Origin: an uncultured Bacteroidales bacterium
Lineage (GTDB): Bacteria; Bacteroidota; Bacteroidia; Bacteroidales; UBA932
Reading direction: 5' to 3'
Length of the DNA: 64,000 nucleotides
NCBI GenBank assembly: GCA_905235675.1
Contig: CAJONC010000006.1
Location: 62,001-126,000, forward strand
Positions 44,530-52,414 of the stretch are shown piece by piece. The stretch's first letter is position 1; every line of letters begins with the position of its first letter. The translations under genes were made by a program, and so were the position numbers. A model generated the notes under the pieces. That model did not search any database. It was not told the origin of the DNA and saw nothing but the letters and a program-made list of their open reading frames with translations.

Positions 44530-45447
44530 ATGGAAAAAGAAGACCCTTTGATGAGACTTGAACGCGAAGAGCGCGAACGCAAGGAACGCGGCGGCAGCCT
44601 GAAGGCCGTAATGTGGGTGCTGGCGGCTGTTGCGCTGGCCCTTGTAGCCGCCCTGGCGTATGTTTGGTCAAGCAAGACGAGCCTGGTTAAAGACCTCGAA
44701 ATCGACAAGCAGCAGCTCACGGAGCAGATTGTGAGCCTGCAGGGAGACTATGAGGCCCTCTCCAGCGACTATGATTCCGTCAACTCCCAGCTCGACTCTT
44801 CCCGCGAGGAGGTCGCCCAGCTGGTGGAGCGCATCAAGAATACCGAGGCCACCAACCGTGCCAAGATGCGCCAGTACGAAAAGGAACTGGGTACGCTCCG
44901 CAGCATCATGCGCGGATATGTCAAGCAGATAGATTCCCTCAACACCCTCAACAAGCAGCTTACCGTGCAGGCGGCCAATGCCCGCCGAGAGGCTGCCGAG
45001 GCGGGACGCAAGAACGCCGAACTTGCGGAGCAGGTCAGCGCCCTTACCGACAAGGTGGCGGTGGGTTCGGTGCTCAAGGCCCGCAATCTTTCGCTCGTGG
45101 CCTATGCCTCGAACGGCAAGGTTACCGACCGCAGCAGCCGTACCGCCCAGATGGTGATGAATCTCACGCTTTCCGAGAACGAACTGGCTCCCACGGGCCC
45201 CGTGCGCATCTTCCTGCGCGTGAAGGATCCGGACGGAAATCTGCTTCTCGACGGCACCGGTGCCACTTTCACCCTTGGTTCCGACATGGTCCCCGCGACA
45301 GCTTCGCGTGAAATAGACTTCAACGGCAAGGATGTCGAGGTGAGCATCTACATCAACGATACCGGAGCTTTCGTGAAGGGAATCTACACCGCCGAAGCCT
45401 ATACCGTACAGGGCAGGCTCGGTCAGGCCGAGGCCCTGCTGAGGTAA
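44530..45447 (+). CDS. Hypothetical membrane-anchored coiled-coil protein
   Basis: 305 residues: a charged N-terminus ('RLEREERERKERGG'), one membrane helix (about 25-46, 'AVMWVLAAVALALVAALAYV'), a long coiled coil (about 50-175), and a C-terminal beta domain ('QMVMNLTLSENELAPTGPVR', 'DVEVSIYINDTGAFVKGIY'). The function is unknown. The topology suggests a periplasmic coiled-coil protein. Its stop overlaps the hemW ATG by one base (TAATG), so translation is probably coupled. Confidence 0.75.
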   Translation: MEKEDPLMRLEREERERKERGGSLKAVMWVLAAVALALVAALAYVWSSKTSLVKDLEIDKQQLTEQIVSLQGDYEALSSDYDSVNSQLDSSREEVAQLVERIKNTEATNRAKMRQYEKELGTLRSIMRGYVKQIDSLNTLNKQLTVQAANARREAAEAGRKNAELAEQVSALTDKVAVGSVLKARNLSLVAYASNGKVTDRSSRTAQMVMNLTLSENELAPTGPVRIFLRVKDPDGNLLLDGTGATFTLGSDMVPATASREIDFNGKDVEVSIYINDTGAFVKGIYTAEAYTVQGRLGQAEALLR

Positions 45448-46622
45448 TGGTATACCTGCACGTCCCTTTCTGCAGGAGTTTCTGCACCTACTGCGATTTC
45501 TATTCGGAGATTGCCTGCAAGGGGAGGGATGCCGCCGCGATTGACCGCTGGACGGAAGAAGTCTGTACGGAGGCGCTGTCCCGCAGGAAGGAGATAGGGC
45601 AGACGCTCGACCTCAATACGCTTTACATAGGAGGAGGTACGCCCAGCGTGCTTCCTCTTTCCGTTTTGCGTAGGGTGGTGGAGTGCCTGGAGGAGATTAC
45701 GGGCGCGGGGCCGCGTTCGGGGAGGAGATATGAGGAGTTTACGATGGAGGTGAATCCGGAGGATATAGTGGAGAAGGGAGATGAGTATGTGCGGGGTCTT
45801 CTGGATTTGGGGGTGACGCGGTTCAGTATGGGGGTGCAGTCGCTCGACGATGGCATTCTCCGCTGGATGAACCGCCGCCACGATGCCGCCGATGCCCGCA
45901 AGGCTTTTGATATTCTGCGTAGTGCGCGGCGGAGCAATCCCTCGCCGACCGCTTCGCTTCGCTCCGCCCCTCCCAGCAAAGCTGGGTCCCTCCCTCTAAG
46001 CCGAGGGTGGCGTAGGTCTTGCGAGGGATTCTCCGCCGGCGCTATAAGTGTAGATATAATAACCGGCGTTCCGGGGATGACGGAAAGGATTTTGGCGGAG
46101 ACTGTCGATGAGATTATTTCATGGCATCCTGAACACATATCTTCATATCAGTTGAGTGTCGAGGAGGGCAGCGCCCTCGCGAAAATGATAGACGGGGGCA
46201 TCGCCGCCGAACTCGACGAAGAACAGTGCCGCGCGCAATACGAACTTGTCTGTACCAGGCTCGCCGCCGCAGGATACCATCATTACGAGATATCCAACTG
46301 GGCCCTGCCGGGTCACGAAGCAGTTCACAACTCCGCCTACTGGACCCGCCATCCTTACGTCGGTCTCGGCCCCGGAGCCCATTCGCTGATATTCCGGAAG
46401 CCTGACGGTACCCCCGCAAAAGACGGGGAAATACAGTGCCGCAGCTGGAACGCCGAAGCCCTTGAAAACTGGAGAAATGACGAGGATGGCTCAGGAAGCG
46501 AAATCCTCACCCCCGAGCAGATTCGCGAGGAAGAAATAATGCTTCTCGCCCGCACCGCCGCCGGCCCCATCCCCGAAAAAGACTGGTTCGTCGCCGACGA
46601 TATAATAGCTTCGATGATTTAA
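45447..46622 (+). CDS. hemW: Radical SAM haem chaperone HemW, with in-frame palindromic insert
   Basis: Radical SAM protein of the HemN/HemW family, now regarded as a haem-transfer protein. The cluster motif CxxxCxxC is in 'PFCRSFCTYCDFYS' (residues 7-20). 'YIGGGTPSVL', 'FTMEVNPEDI', 'RFSMGVQSLDDGILRWMNRR', and 'HHYEISNWALPGHEAVHNSA' are intact. Two oddities are visible. About 35 extra residues near 164-198 come from a palindromic DNA element read in frame between 'FDILRSA' and 'GAISVDIITGVPG'. The C-terminal winged-helix region looks shortened, jumping from 'EEEIMLLARTAAG' almost directly to the terminal 'DWFVADDIIASMI'. The radical SAM core should still work. Confidence 0.92.
   Translation: MVYLHVPFCRSFCTYCDFYSEIACKGRDAAAIDRWTEEVCTEALSRRKEIGQTLDLNTLYIGGGTPSVLPLSVLRRVVECLEEITGAGPRSGRRYEEFTMEVNPEDIVEKGDEYVRGLLDLGVTRFSMGVQSLDDGILRWMNRRHDAADARKAFDILRSARRSNPSPTASLRSAPPSKAGSLPLSRGWRRSCEGFSAGAISVDIITGVPGMTERILAETVDEIISWHPEHISSYQLSVEEGSALAKMIDGGIAAELDEEQCRAQYELVCTRLAAAGYHHYEISNWALPGHEAVHNSAYWTRHPYVGLGPGAHSLIFRKPDGTPAKDGEIQCRSWNAEALENWRNDEDGSGSEILTPEQIREEEIMLLARTAAGPIPEKDWFVADDIIASMI
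45924..46042. repeat. In-frame palindromic element inside hemW
   Basis: Outer inverted repeat of 17 paired bases with one bulge (left arm 45928-45945, right arm 46021-46037), extendable by GCGC/GCGC at the ends. Inside are two hairpins, CCCAGC AAA GCTGGG (45972-45986) and CCCTC..GAGGG (45992-46007). The element is read through without stops and adds Ser/Pro/Arg-rich residues to HemW. Confidence 0.8.
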
Positions 46623-46649
46623 GGACCGCCATTGTGTCCCTGAATTTGT

Positions 46650-46657
46650 TATCTTTG
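46650..46657 (+). promoter_or_regulatory. -7 promoter box for aroDA
   Basis: TATCTTTG matches TAnnTTTG, 19 nt before the ATG. Confidence 0.6.
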
Positions 46658-46676
46658 CACGCAAAAGCGCAACAAT

Positions 46677-48614
46677 ATGATTTGCACCTCGATACAGAAC
46701 AAAACTTACGACGAAATCCTCGCCCTGCTGGACGACCCGTGGATAGAGATGGCGGAAATCCGCCTGGACCGCTGCAAACTGAGCGACAAGGAAATAGAAG
46801 ATCTGTTCAGCGACACCGAAACTCCGCTGATTGCCACCTGCCGCATCGCGGAAGCCGGTGCAAAGACAGCGGAGGAAAAACTCGGCATCGCCATTCGTTC
46901 GGGGGCCCGTTTCGCCGACCTCGAACTTGAGGCGGACGTGGCGTTCAGCAAGCGATTCAGGACTCTCTGCGAAGAGTGCGGAACAGAAATAATCCGTTCC
47001 TTCCACGACTTCGAGGGCACTCCGGACGCGGAATACCTGCAGCAGGTTGCCGCCCGCTGCTACCGCTACGGGGCGGACATCGCTAAAGTGGTTACCATGT
47101 GCAAATCGGAAGCGGATGCAAAACTGATAGAAGATCTCTACTCTGTTGTTGAGGATCCCACCAGGCTCGTCGCATTCGGGATGGGTTCAGAAGGCCGTCA
47201 GACACGGATTGAATGTCTCCGGAAAGGCGCCCCGTTCAGCTACGCAGCCCTCTCCGACGCTGAAGCCGCCGCCCCAGGGCAGATCGACTATGTCACCATG
47301 CACAGGGAGGTGTACGGCAATTTCCGCGGATTCTTCCGCAACGACCTCCGTATGCCAGCATCCAAGAGTTTCGCACAGCGGGCGATAGTCGCTGCAGCCC
47401 TCGCGGACGGAAGGAGCCATCTGCGCGGGTATTCCCCTTGCGAAGACAGCGAGTCCGCCATCGCCGCAGTCCAGGCCCTCGGAGCCAAGGTCAGCCGCGA
47501 CGGCAGCACCCTCACAATCGACGGAATAGGCGGAGCACATACGAATCTTGAAACCCTGCATACCGGCGAATCGGGGCTGCTCACCCGCCTGATGATACCC
47601 CTGATGGCCGGCATCAACGACTGCCCTGTCACCATAACCGGCGAAAAAACCCTCACCAAACGGCCCCTGAAAGGCGTCAGCGACATCATGGCCTCATTCG
47701 GGGTGATAGTCCGCGAAAACACCGTCCCCCTCCGCATCGAAGGTCAGCTCATCCCCGGTGTGGCGGAAGTGTCCGGCAAAGACGGCTCGCAGCTGATTTC
47801 CGGCCTGCTGACCGCCCTGCCCCTCGCGGAGCAGCAGTCAACCCTTCTGGTTACCGAGCCCAAGAGCATCCCCTATATGTTCATAACCTGCGACGTGCTC
47901 AAGCATTTCGGCATCAGGATATCTTCCGAAATGGAAGGTGACGAACGGATGCTGGCGGAGCAGGACTGGACCGGCTGCACGGGCATTACCTTCAAGATCA
48001 AGGGCGGGCAGCGCTACAAGGCCGCCGACTTCAATATAGAAGGCGACTGGAGCAGCGCGGCGAACTTCCTCGTCGCGGGCGCTGTCTACGGGAATGCGCA
48101 GGTGAGCGGGCTGGACACCGGCAGCCTGCAGGCCGATCTCGCGATAGCCGACATTCTCGTACAGGCAGGTGCGGTGGTTTCCGAGTTGGAAGGCGATGTA
48201 TGCGTAAGCAAGGCCCCGTTGGAAGCCTTCGAAGCCGACCTCAACAACGCCCCTGATATTTTCCCTATAGTTTCCATTCTGGCGGCATTCTGTGCAGGGA
48301 AGAGTGTGATTTCCGGTGCTAACCGCCTTGTGGGGAAAGAGAGCAACAGGGCAGAGGCGATAGTCGAGATGCTTACTCAGATGGGTGTTCCCGCTACCGT
48401 CGAGGGGGATAATCTCACGGTGGAAGGGGAAACCCTCAGCTTCCGCCTTCTGAACGGGCATCTTCTGAAGGGAGGGAAGTACACTTCGCGCTCCGACCAT
48501 CGTATGGCGATGGCCCTGAAAATAGCTTCTTTCGCAGCAGACGGCCCCATAGAAATAGACGACGAAGCCTGCGTGGCAAAGTCTTTCCCTGAATTCTGGG
48601 AAATGTTTGACTAA
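46677..48614 (+). CDS. aroD-aroA: Fused 3-dehydroquinate dehydratase (type I) - EPSP synthase
   Basis: A 645-residue fusion of shikimate steps 3 and 6. Residues 1 to about 215 are a type I dehydroquinate dehydratase: 'MAEIRLDRC', catalytic His in 'SFHDFEGTP', Schiff-base Lys in 'ADIAKVVTMCKSEAD', and 'AFGMGSEGRQTRIE'. Residues about 225-645 are EPSP synthase: 'RMPASKSFAQRAIVAAAL', 'TGESGLLTRLMIPL', 'DGSQLISGLLTALPL', 'NRLVGKESNRAEAI', and 'SRSDHRMAMALKIASFA'. Active-site motifs of both halves are present, with no stop between them. Both activities act in chorismate synthesis but are not consecutive. It has its own -7 box. Confidence 0.95.
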   Translation: MICTSIQNKTYDEILALLDDPWIEMAEIRLDRCKLSDKEIEDLFSDTETPLIATCRIAEAGAKTAEEKLGIAIRSGARFADLELEADVAFSKRFRTLCEECGTEIIRSFHDFEGTPDAEYLQQVAARCYRYGADIAKVVTMCKSEADAKLIEDLYSVVEDPTRLVAFGMGSEGRQTRIECLRKGAPFSYAALSDAEAAAPGQIDYVTMHREVYGNFRGFFRNDLRMPASKSFAQRAIVAAALADGRSHLRGYSPCEDSESAIAAVQALGAKVSRDGSTLTIDGIGGAHTNLETLHTGESGLLTRLMIPLMAGINDCPVTITGEKTLTKRPLKGVSDIMASFGVIVRENTVPLRIEGQLIPGVAEVSGKDGSQLISGLLTALPLAEQQSTLLVTEPKSIPYMFITCDVLKHFGIRISSEMEGDERMLAEQDWTGCTGITFKIKGGQRYKAADFNIEGDWSSAANFLVAGAVYGNAQVSGLDTGSLQADLAIADILVQAGAVVSELEGDVCVSKAPLEAFEADLNNAPDIFPIVSILAAFCAGKSVISGANRLVGKESNRAEAIVEMLTQMGVPATVEGDNLTVEGETLSFRLLNGHLLKGGKYTSRSDHRMAMALKIASFAADGPIEIDDEACVAKSFPEFWEMFD

Positions 48615-48639
48615 CTCCGGTGCATTTTTTAAGATAATT

Positions 48640-48670
48640 TTTGTATTTTAACAAAAGAATTGTACCTTTG
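48640..48670 (+). promoter_or_regulatory. -33/-7 promoter for tRNA-Gln
   Basis: TTTG (48640-48643), a 19-nt spacer, TACCTTTG (48663-48670): a perfect match to the Bacteroidota consensus, 26 nt before the tRNA. Confidence 0.85.
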
Positions 48671-48696
48671 CAGTCCGTTTTGTACGGCGCCAATAT

Positions 48697-48767
48697 TGAG
48701 ATGTGGTGTAATGGTAGCACTACAGATTCTGGCTCTGTCAGTGAGGGTTCGAATCCTTCCATCTCAA
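48697..48767 (+). tRNA. tRNA-Gln (anticodon CTG)
   Basis: 71 nt: acceptor TGAGATG/CATCTCA, D-stem GTGT/GCAC, anticodon stem ACAGA/TCTGT with loop TTCTGGC (anticodon CTG), T-arm GAGGG TTCGAAT CCTTC. No CCA is encoded. It reads CAG. Confidence 0.95.
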
Positions 48768-48769
48768 CA

Positions 48770-48798
48770 AAAATCAGCTTCGCGCTGATTTTATTTTT
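48770..48798 (+). terminator. Intrinsic terminator of tRNA-Gln
   Basis: 9-bp stem AAAATCAGC/GCTGATTTT with loop TTCGC, then ATTTTT. Its tail overlaps the -7 box that serves tRNA-Met. Confidence 0.75.
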
Positions 48799-48799
48799 G
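48792..48799 (+). promoter_or_regulatory. -7 promoter box for tRNA-Met
   Basis: TATTTTTG, 13 nt before the tRNA-Met 5' end, inside the tail of the preceding terminator. Confidence 0.5.
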
Positions 48800-48812
48800 A
48801 AATATCAATGAT

Positions 48813-48886
48813 GGCGGGGTAGCTCAGCTGGTTAGAGCGTCGGATTCATAATCCGGAGGTCGTGGGATCATGCCCCACTCCCGCTA
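48813..48886 (+). tRNA. tRNA-Met (anticodon CAT), elongator type
   Basis: 74 nt: acceptor GGCGGGG/TCCCGCT with G-U pairs at both ends, D-arm GCTC/GAGC, anticodon stem TCGGA/TCCGG with loop TTCATAA, T-stem GTGGG/CCCAC. The anticodon stem lacks the GGG/CCC of initiators, so it is an elongator Met tRNA (or, less likely, a lysidine-modified Ile tRNA). The T-loop is ATCATGC instead of TTCRANN: positions 54 and 58 are A and T, the reverse of normal. Confidence 0.9.
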
Positions 48887-48922
48887 CAAACACCGAACAA
48901 TATCGATATTCTATATATATTC

Positions 48923-48951
48923 CCGTCACTGTTCCCAGTGATGGTTTTTTT
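48923..48951 (+). terminator. Intrinsic terminator of tRNA-Met
   Basis: 9-bp stem CCGTCACTG/CAGTGATGG (one G-U), loop TTCC, then seven T. Confidence 0.85.
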
Positions 48952-48958
48952 ATTTTTG
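48951..48958 (+). promoter_or_regulatory. -7 promoter box for the PBP4 gene
   Basis: TATTTTTG directly after the terminator T-run, 55 nt before the TTG start. Confidence 0.45.
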
Positions 48959-49013
48959 ACAGAGTGATGAAAAACACCTATATTCGCAGTCGGTTGCGCA
49001 AATTTGCAGCAAA

Positions 49014-50285
49014 TTGAAAAGATTTATCTCCATACTCGCATTCCTGGTACTGTCGGGCAGCCTTCTGGCCGGCACTCCCGACACGGCGGCACAGCGCAAG
49101 GCCAAGGCACTGGACGGCCCCGGAGGCATCTTCGAGGCCTGCAACTGGGGGATACTTGCGGTGAACGCCAAAGGCGACACCATCGCAAAGCTCAACCACA
49201 AACGGAGGATGGTGCCCGCGAGCAACATGAAACTCATCACCACGGGTGCGGCCCTGCTTAAACTCGGAGGAGGCTATACTTTCAGGACCAGAATCGCCAC
49301 CGACGGCGAAATCCGCGACAGCGTACTCTTCGGGAACCTCTACATAATAGGCGAAGGCGACCCCATGCTGGGAGAGCTGTTCAGCTATCTCCCCAAACCG
49401 GACAGGACCTTCGAACAGTGGGGAAAGATAATCTCGGATGCCGGAATCAAACGCATCGGCGGCGCGATTGTGGGAGACGGAACCCACTTTGCAGAAGAGC
49501 CTTACCACGAAGACTGGACCCGGGAAGACTTCGAGTCCAAAGACGGAGTGATGCCCTCCGGACTCTGCTGGAGGGGAAGGATGGATGACAGCATCCCCGA
49601 CGGGCCCCTCGCTGCCGCAATACACTTCGATGAATGGCTGCAAAGCCACGGCGTCACCGTACTTGGCATGCCCTGCGCCGGTTCCATCCCCGAAGAATAC
49701 CTCACGGAACTTGGCAGAACCTTCTCGCCACCCCTGCGCAGCATAGTCTCGATTACGAACCACCGCAGCGACAACTACTCCGCCGAACTCCTGCTCAGGG
49801 AACTCAGCCTGCAGACCACAGGCTACGACGACTACAAGCACGCCATTCCCGCCCTTCACAACGCCCTCTCACCCCTCGGCCTGGCCTCCGAAAGCCGGAA
49901 AATGCACTTTGTCGACGGCAGCGGCCTCTCCCGCAAGAACTACATCTCCCCTGATTTCATGGTGAAATACCTCCGTGCAATGGCCAGGACAGGAGTCTAT
50001 ACCGACTTCCACAACTCCCTTCCCAACCCCGGACGGGCCGACGGCACGCTCAAGCCGCGCCTTCCCGAAGCCGGCCCCGCCACGAAGAACCGCATCTTCA
50101 TGAAGAGCGGCAGCATGAACGGAATCTACTGCTTCAGCGGCTACATCGACGCTCCCTCGGGGAAAGCCCGGGAGACCGTGATTTTCAGCGTGATGGTCAA
50201 TAATTACGTAGGGCCCACGAACGATATGCTCAGGGCCCTCGATGAAGTTATTGCGATTCTTGCGGATTACAACGCCTCGATGTAG
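49014..50285 (+). CDS. dacB: D-alanyl-D-alanine carboxypeptidase/endopeptidase (PBP4)
   Basis: Low-molecular-weight penicillin-binding protein (S13) that trims or cleaves peptidoglycan cross-links in the periplasm. The TTG start at 49014 gives 423 residues with a proper signal peptide ('MKRFISILAFLVLSGSLLAG'); no in-frame ATG lies nearby upstream. Active-site motifs: SxxK 'PASNMKLITTGAAL' (about residue 71), SxN 'SDNYSAELLLREL', and KSG 'IFMKSGSMNGIYC'. Its last 19 bp overlap the 3' end of the convergent NahK-like gene. Confidence 0.93.
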   Translation: MKRFISILAFLVLSGSLLAGTPDTAAQRKAKALDGPGGIFEACNWGILAVNAKGDTIAKLNHKRRMVPASNMKLITTGAALLKLGGGYTFRTRIATDGEIRDSVLFGNLYIIGEGDPMLGELFSYLPKPDRTFEQWGKIISDAGIKRIGGAIVGDGTHFAEEPYHEDWTREDFESKDGVMPSGLCWRGRMDDSIPDGPLAAAIHFDEWLQSHGVTVLGMPCAGSIPEEYLTELGRTFSPPLRSIVSITNHRSDNYSAELLLRELSLQTTGYDDYKHAIPALHNALSPLGLASESRKMHFVDGSGLSRKNYISPDFMVKYLRAMARTGVYTDFHNSLPNPGRADGTLKPRLPEAGPATKNRIFMKSGSMNGIYCFSGYIDAPSGKARETVIFSVMVNNYVGPTNDMLRALDEVIAILADYNASM

Positions 50286-51352
50286 GCTTTCATCTCGTCA
50301 AGCTTTCCTTCCGCACTCTTGAACAGCGCCCACTGGTTGAGAGTGCGGTCCCAGTTGTGCCCGGGATACTTTATCTTGTAGTAGGTGTCGCCGTTGATGT
50401 AGTCGGCGAAGAAGCGGACGCACTGCATGTAGGGGAAAAGACAGGCCGCGAAGGGCAGCATTTCCTTCTCCAGAGCTGTCAGGAAGACCTTGGCGGATTC
50501 GATGTAACCTTTGCTGAAAGCCTTGAAAATCTCCATGTTGAAGCCCACTTTCGAGGTGTCGGGATCGTCTTCCGCAGTAAAGTTGGCCGCGGTGCGGAGG
50601 AAGTCGCCGAAGTCGGAAAACACGAAGCTCGGCATCACCGTGTCGAGGTCGATCACGCAGAGCACGTTGCCTTCCTTGTCGAACATCATGTTGTTCACCT
50701 TGGTGTCGCAGTGGCAGATGCGTTTGGGGAGTTTCCCTTCGCGGAAGAGGCGCTCCGCCTTTGTCATTTCTTCCTCGTATTCAAAGATTTCCTCCACGAG
50801 GGCTTTTACCCTGGGGTCCGCCATCCTTCCGGCTTTGTCGGCGGCGACGGCCTCGCGCAGCTGGCGGGCGCGCAGTTCCATGTTGTGGAAGTCGGGGATG
50901 GTCTCGCCGAGGGTGTCAGGGATGTCGGCGAGCATCGCTTCGAAGTTGCCGAAGGCCTTGCCGGCGTAATATGAGTATTCGGGGGTGACGGCCTCGTAGG
51001 TGATGGCGTCGGGGATGAAGAGGGAGATGCGCCAGAAGGTCTCGCCGTCGGTCCAGTATGTCTTGGCTGAATCTTTCAACGGCATGAATTCCAGTACTTT
51101 GCGCCTGATGTCGGGATTTCCTTCCAGTTTGGTGCGGATATGGCGGGTAACGGCTTCGATATTGTGCTGGAGCAGTTCCACGTCCTGGAATATGGCATTG
51201 TTTATGCGTTGGAGCACATAGGCGTCGGGCCCGTCGGTACTCACCTTGAAGGTGTCGTTGATTAGTCCGTTGCCGAGGGGTTTGACTTCTGTGATTTTTC
51301 CGCTGATTGCGAATTTGCCGGCGATTTCGGCGAGTTCCTGTTGAGTTTTCAT
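50267..51352 (-). CDS. APH-family sugar kinase, NahK (N-acetylhexosamine 1-kinase)-like
   Basis: The track ORF is extended; the ATG at 51352 ('MKTQQELAEIAGKF') gives 361 residues and a normal N-terminus. The kinase fold shows the nucleotide region 'ITEVKPLGNGLINDTFKV' and the catalytic/Mg loop 'ICHCDTKVNNMMFDKEGNVL' with 'CVIDLDTVMPSFVFSDFGD'. This pattern is typical of NahK, which makes GlcNAc/GalNAc-1-phosphate. A homoserine-kinase-like role is the alternative. It would fit with the nucleotidyltransferase at 42 kb in salvaging host- or plant-derived sugars, but the two are not linked. Confidence 0.82.
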   Translation of the reverse strand: MKTQQELAEIAGKFAISGKITEVKPLGNGLINDTFKVSTDGPDAYVLQRINNAIFQDVELLQHNIEAVTRHIRTKLEGNPDIRRKVLEFMPLKDSAKTYWTDGETFWRISLFIPDAITYEAVTPEYSYYAGKAFGNFEAMLADIPDTLGETIPDFHNMELRARQLREAVAADKAGRMADPRVKALVEEIFEYEEEMTKAERLFREGKLPKRICHCDTKVNNMMFDKEGNVLCVIDLDTVMPSFVFSDFGDFLRTAANFTAEDDPDTSKVGFNMEIFKAFSKGYIESAKVFLTALEKEMLPFAACLFPYMQCVRFFADYINGDTYYKIKYPGHNWDRTLNQWALFKSAEGKLDEMKAYIEAL

Positions 51353-51393
51353 TGCAGTTCGTGTTATCGGACTACGAAGATAACAATTTTTAG

Positions 51394-51401
51394 TATATTT
51401 G
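51394..51401 (+). promoter_or_regulatory. -7 promoter box for the NlpC/P60 gene
   Basis: TATATTTG, 21 nt before the ATG at 51423. Confidence 0.6.
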
Positions 51402-51422
51402 CGTAATATTAACTGTTTGTAT

Positions 51423-52409
51423 ATGAAGAAGTTGTTGATAATCAGCATATTGACTGCCGGAATGTTTCTCGGGACGGCGGCCTGTGCGCAGACGCAGGAA
51501 ACCGGAGGGCAGTGGGCCGTGGTGAACGTGAGCGACCTTATCATGCGCTCCAAACCGTCCTACACCAGTGCGGGCGAAAGCCAGACGCGCATGGGTACGC
51601 TTGTGGAAGTGCTTGACCATCAGGGCTATTGGGTGAAGATAAAATCTCCGGAGCCTTACGAGGGATGGGTGAACGAACTTACCGTCAGCACCGCGAATCC
51701 CAAGGCCTTCCTCGGCTCGAAGAGGATAATCCTCTGCAAGAATGCCAATTTGAAAGTATATGCCGACAGGGACACCCGCAGTGCCGTAATCCGGACGATG
51801 ATAATGGGCAATATGGTGGAGCTTGCCAATGAGGACGGAGTGCTTCGCAGGCTGAGCTGGAACAAGGTAAGGCTGGCGGACGGGCAGACCGGCTGGATTC
51901 AGGGCAATTTCGGGGCTCTTGAGGTGCTGGACGAGTGGGCGGCAAAGGAGAAGGCGGAAGATGGAGACGGAAAGATTAAAGATATCATCGCCACCGCGAA
52001 GGATTTTCTCGGATGCCCTTATCTCTGGGCCGGAATGTCCCCCGGGCATTTCGACTGCAGCGGCCTTACCGGATTCTGCTATTTCATGAACGGAATCCTG
52101 CTTCCCCGCGACGCCTCCCAGCAGATAAAATGCGGAGTCGAGGTATCCTTCGAAGACATGCAGGCGGGAGATCTGGTCTTTTTCGGAGATACTTCCGTCG
52201 GCCACGTGGCCCTCTGCATAGGAAACCATAAGATTATCCACTCATCCCAACTGGTCCGCATCAATTCCCTGCTGCAGGGCGAACCGGACTACTACAGCCG
52301 CAACATCCTCGGCATCCGCCGCATCATAGGCCACATCGGCGAAGGATCCGACGGCTACGCCCCCTCCTGGCTCGCCGACAGCCCCGCATATTTTCTGCAA
52401 ACCAAATAA
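51423..52409 (+). CDS. SH3 and NlpC/P60 domain peptidoglycan hydrolase
   Basis: Secreted cysteine peptidase that probably cuts gamma-D-Glu-diamino acid bonds in wall peptides. The ATG at 51423 gives 328 residues with a signal peptide or lipoprotein-like start ('GMFLGTAACAQ'). Two bacterial SH3-like domains (about 28-90 and 98-165; 'LIMRSKPSYTSAGESQT', 'QTGWIQGNFGAL') precede NlpC/P60, with the catalytic Cys in 'GHFDCSGLTGFCYF' and His in 'SVGHVALCIGNHKIIHSS'. It is divergent from the NahK-like gene. Confidence 0.93.
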   Translation: MKKLLIISILTAGMFLGTAACAQTQETGGQWAVVNVSDLIMRSKPSYTSAGESQTRMGTLVEVLDHQGYWVKIKSPEPYEGWVNELTVSTANPKAFLGSKRIILCKNANLKVYADRDTRSAVIRTMIMGNMVELANEDGVLRRLSWNKVRLADGQTGWIQGNFGALEVLDEWAAKEKAEDGDGKIKDIIATAKDFLGCPYLWAGMSPGHFDCSGLTGFCYFMNGILLPRDASQQIKCGVEVSFEDMQAGDLVFFGDTSVGHVALCIGNHKIIHSSQLVRINSLLQGEPDYYSRNILGIRRIIGHIGEGSDGYAPSWLADSPAYFLQTK

Positions 52410-52414
52410 TTTTG

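Noticed and set aside
48436-48762. 108-codon minus-strand ORF across tRNA-Gln
   Set aside because: Its start lies in the complement of the tRNA and its end is antisense to aroA; 'MEGFEPSLTEPESVVLPLHH' is a well-known artefact of tRNA-Gln.
48967-49017. 16-codon ATG ORF just before the PBP4 gene
   Set aside because: It overlaps the TTG start of PBP4, and its product is not recognisable; without conservation data a leader-peptide claim is not supported.
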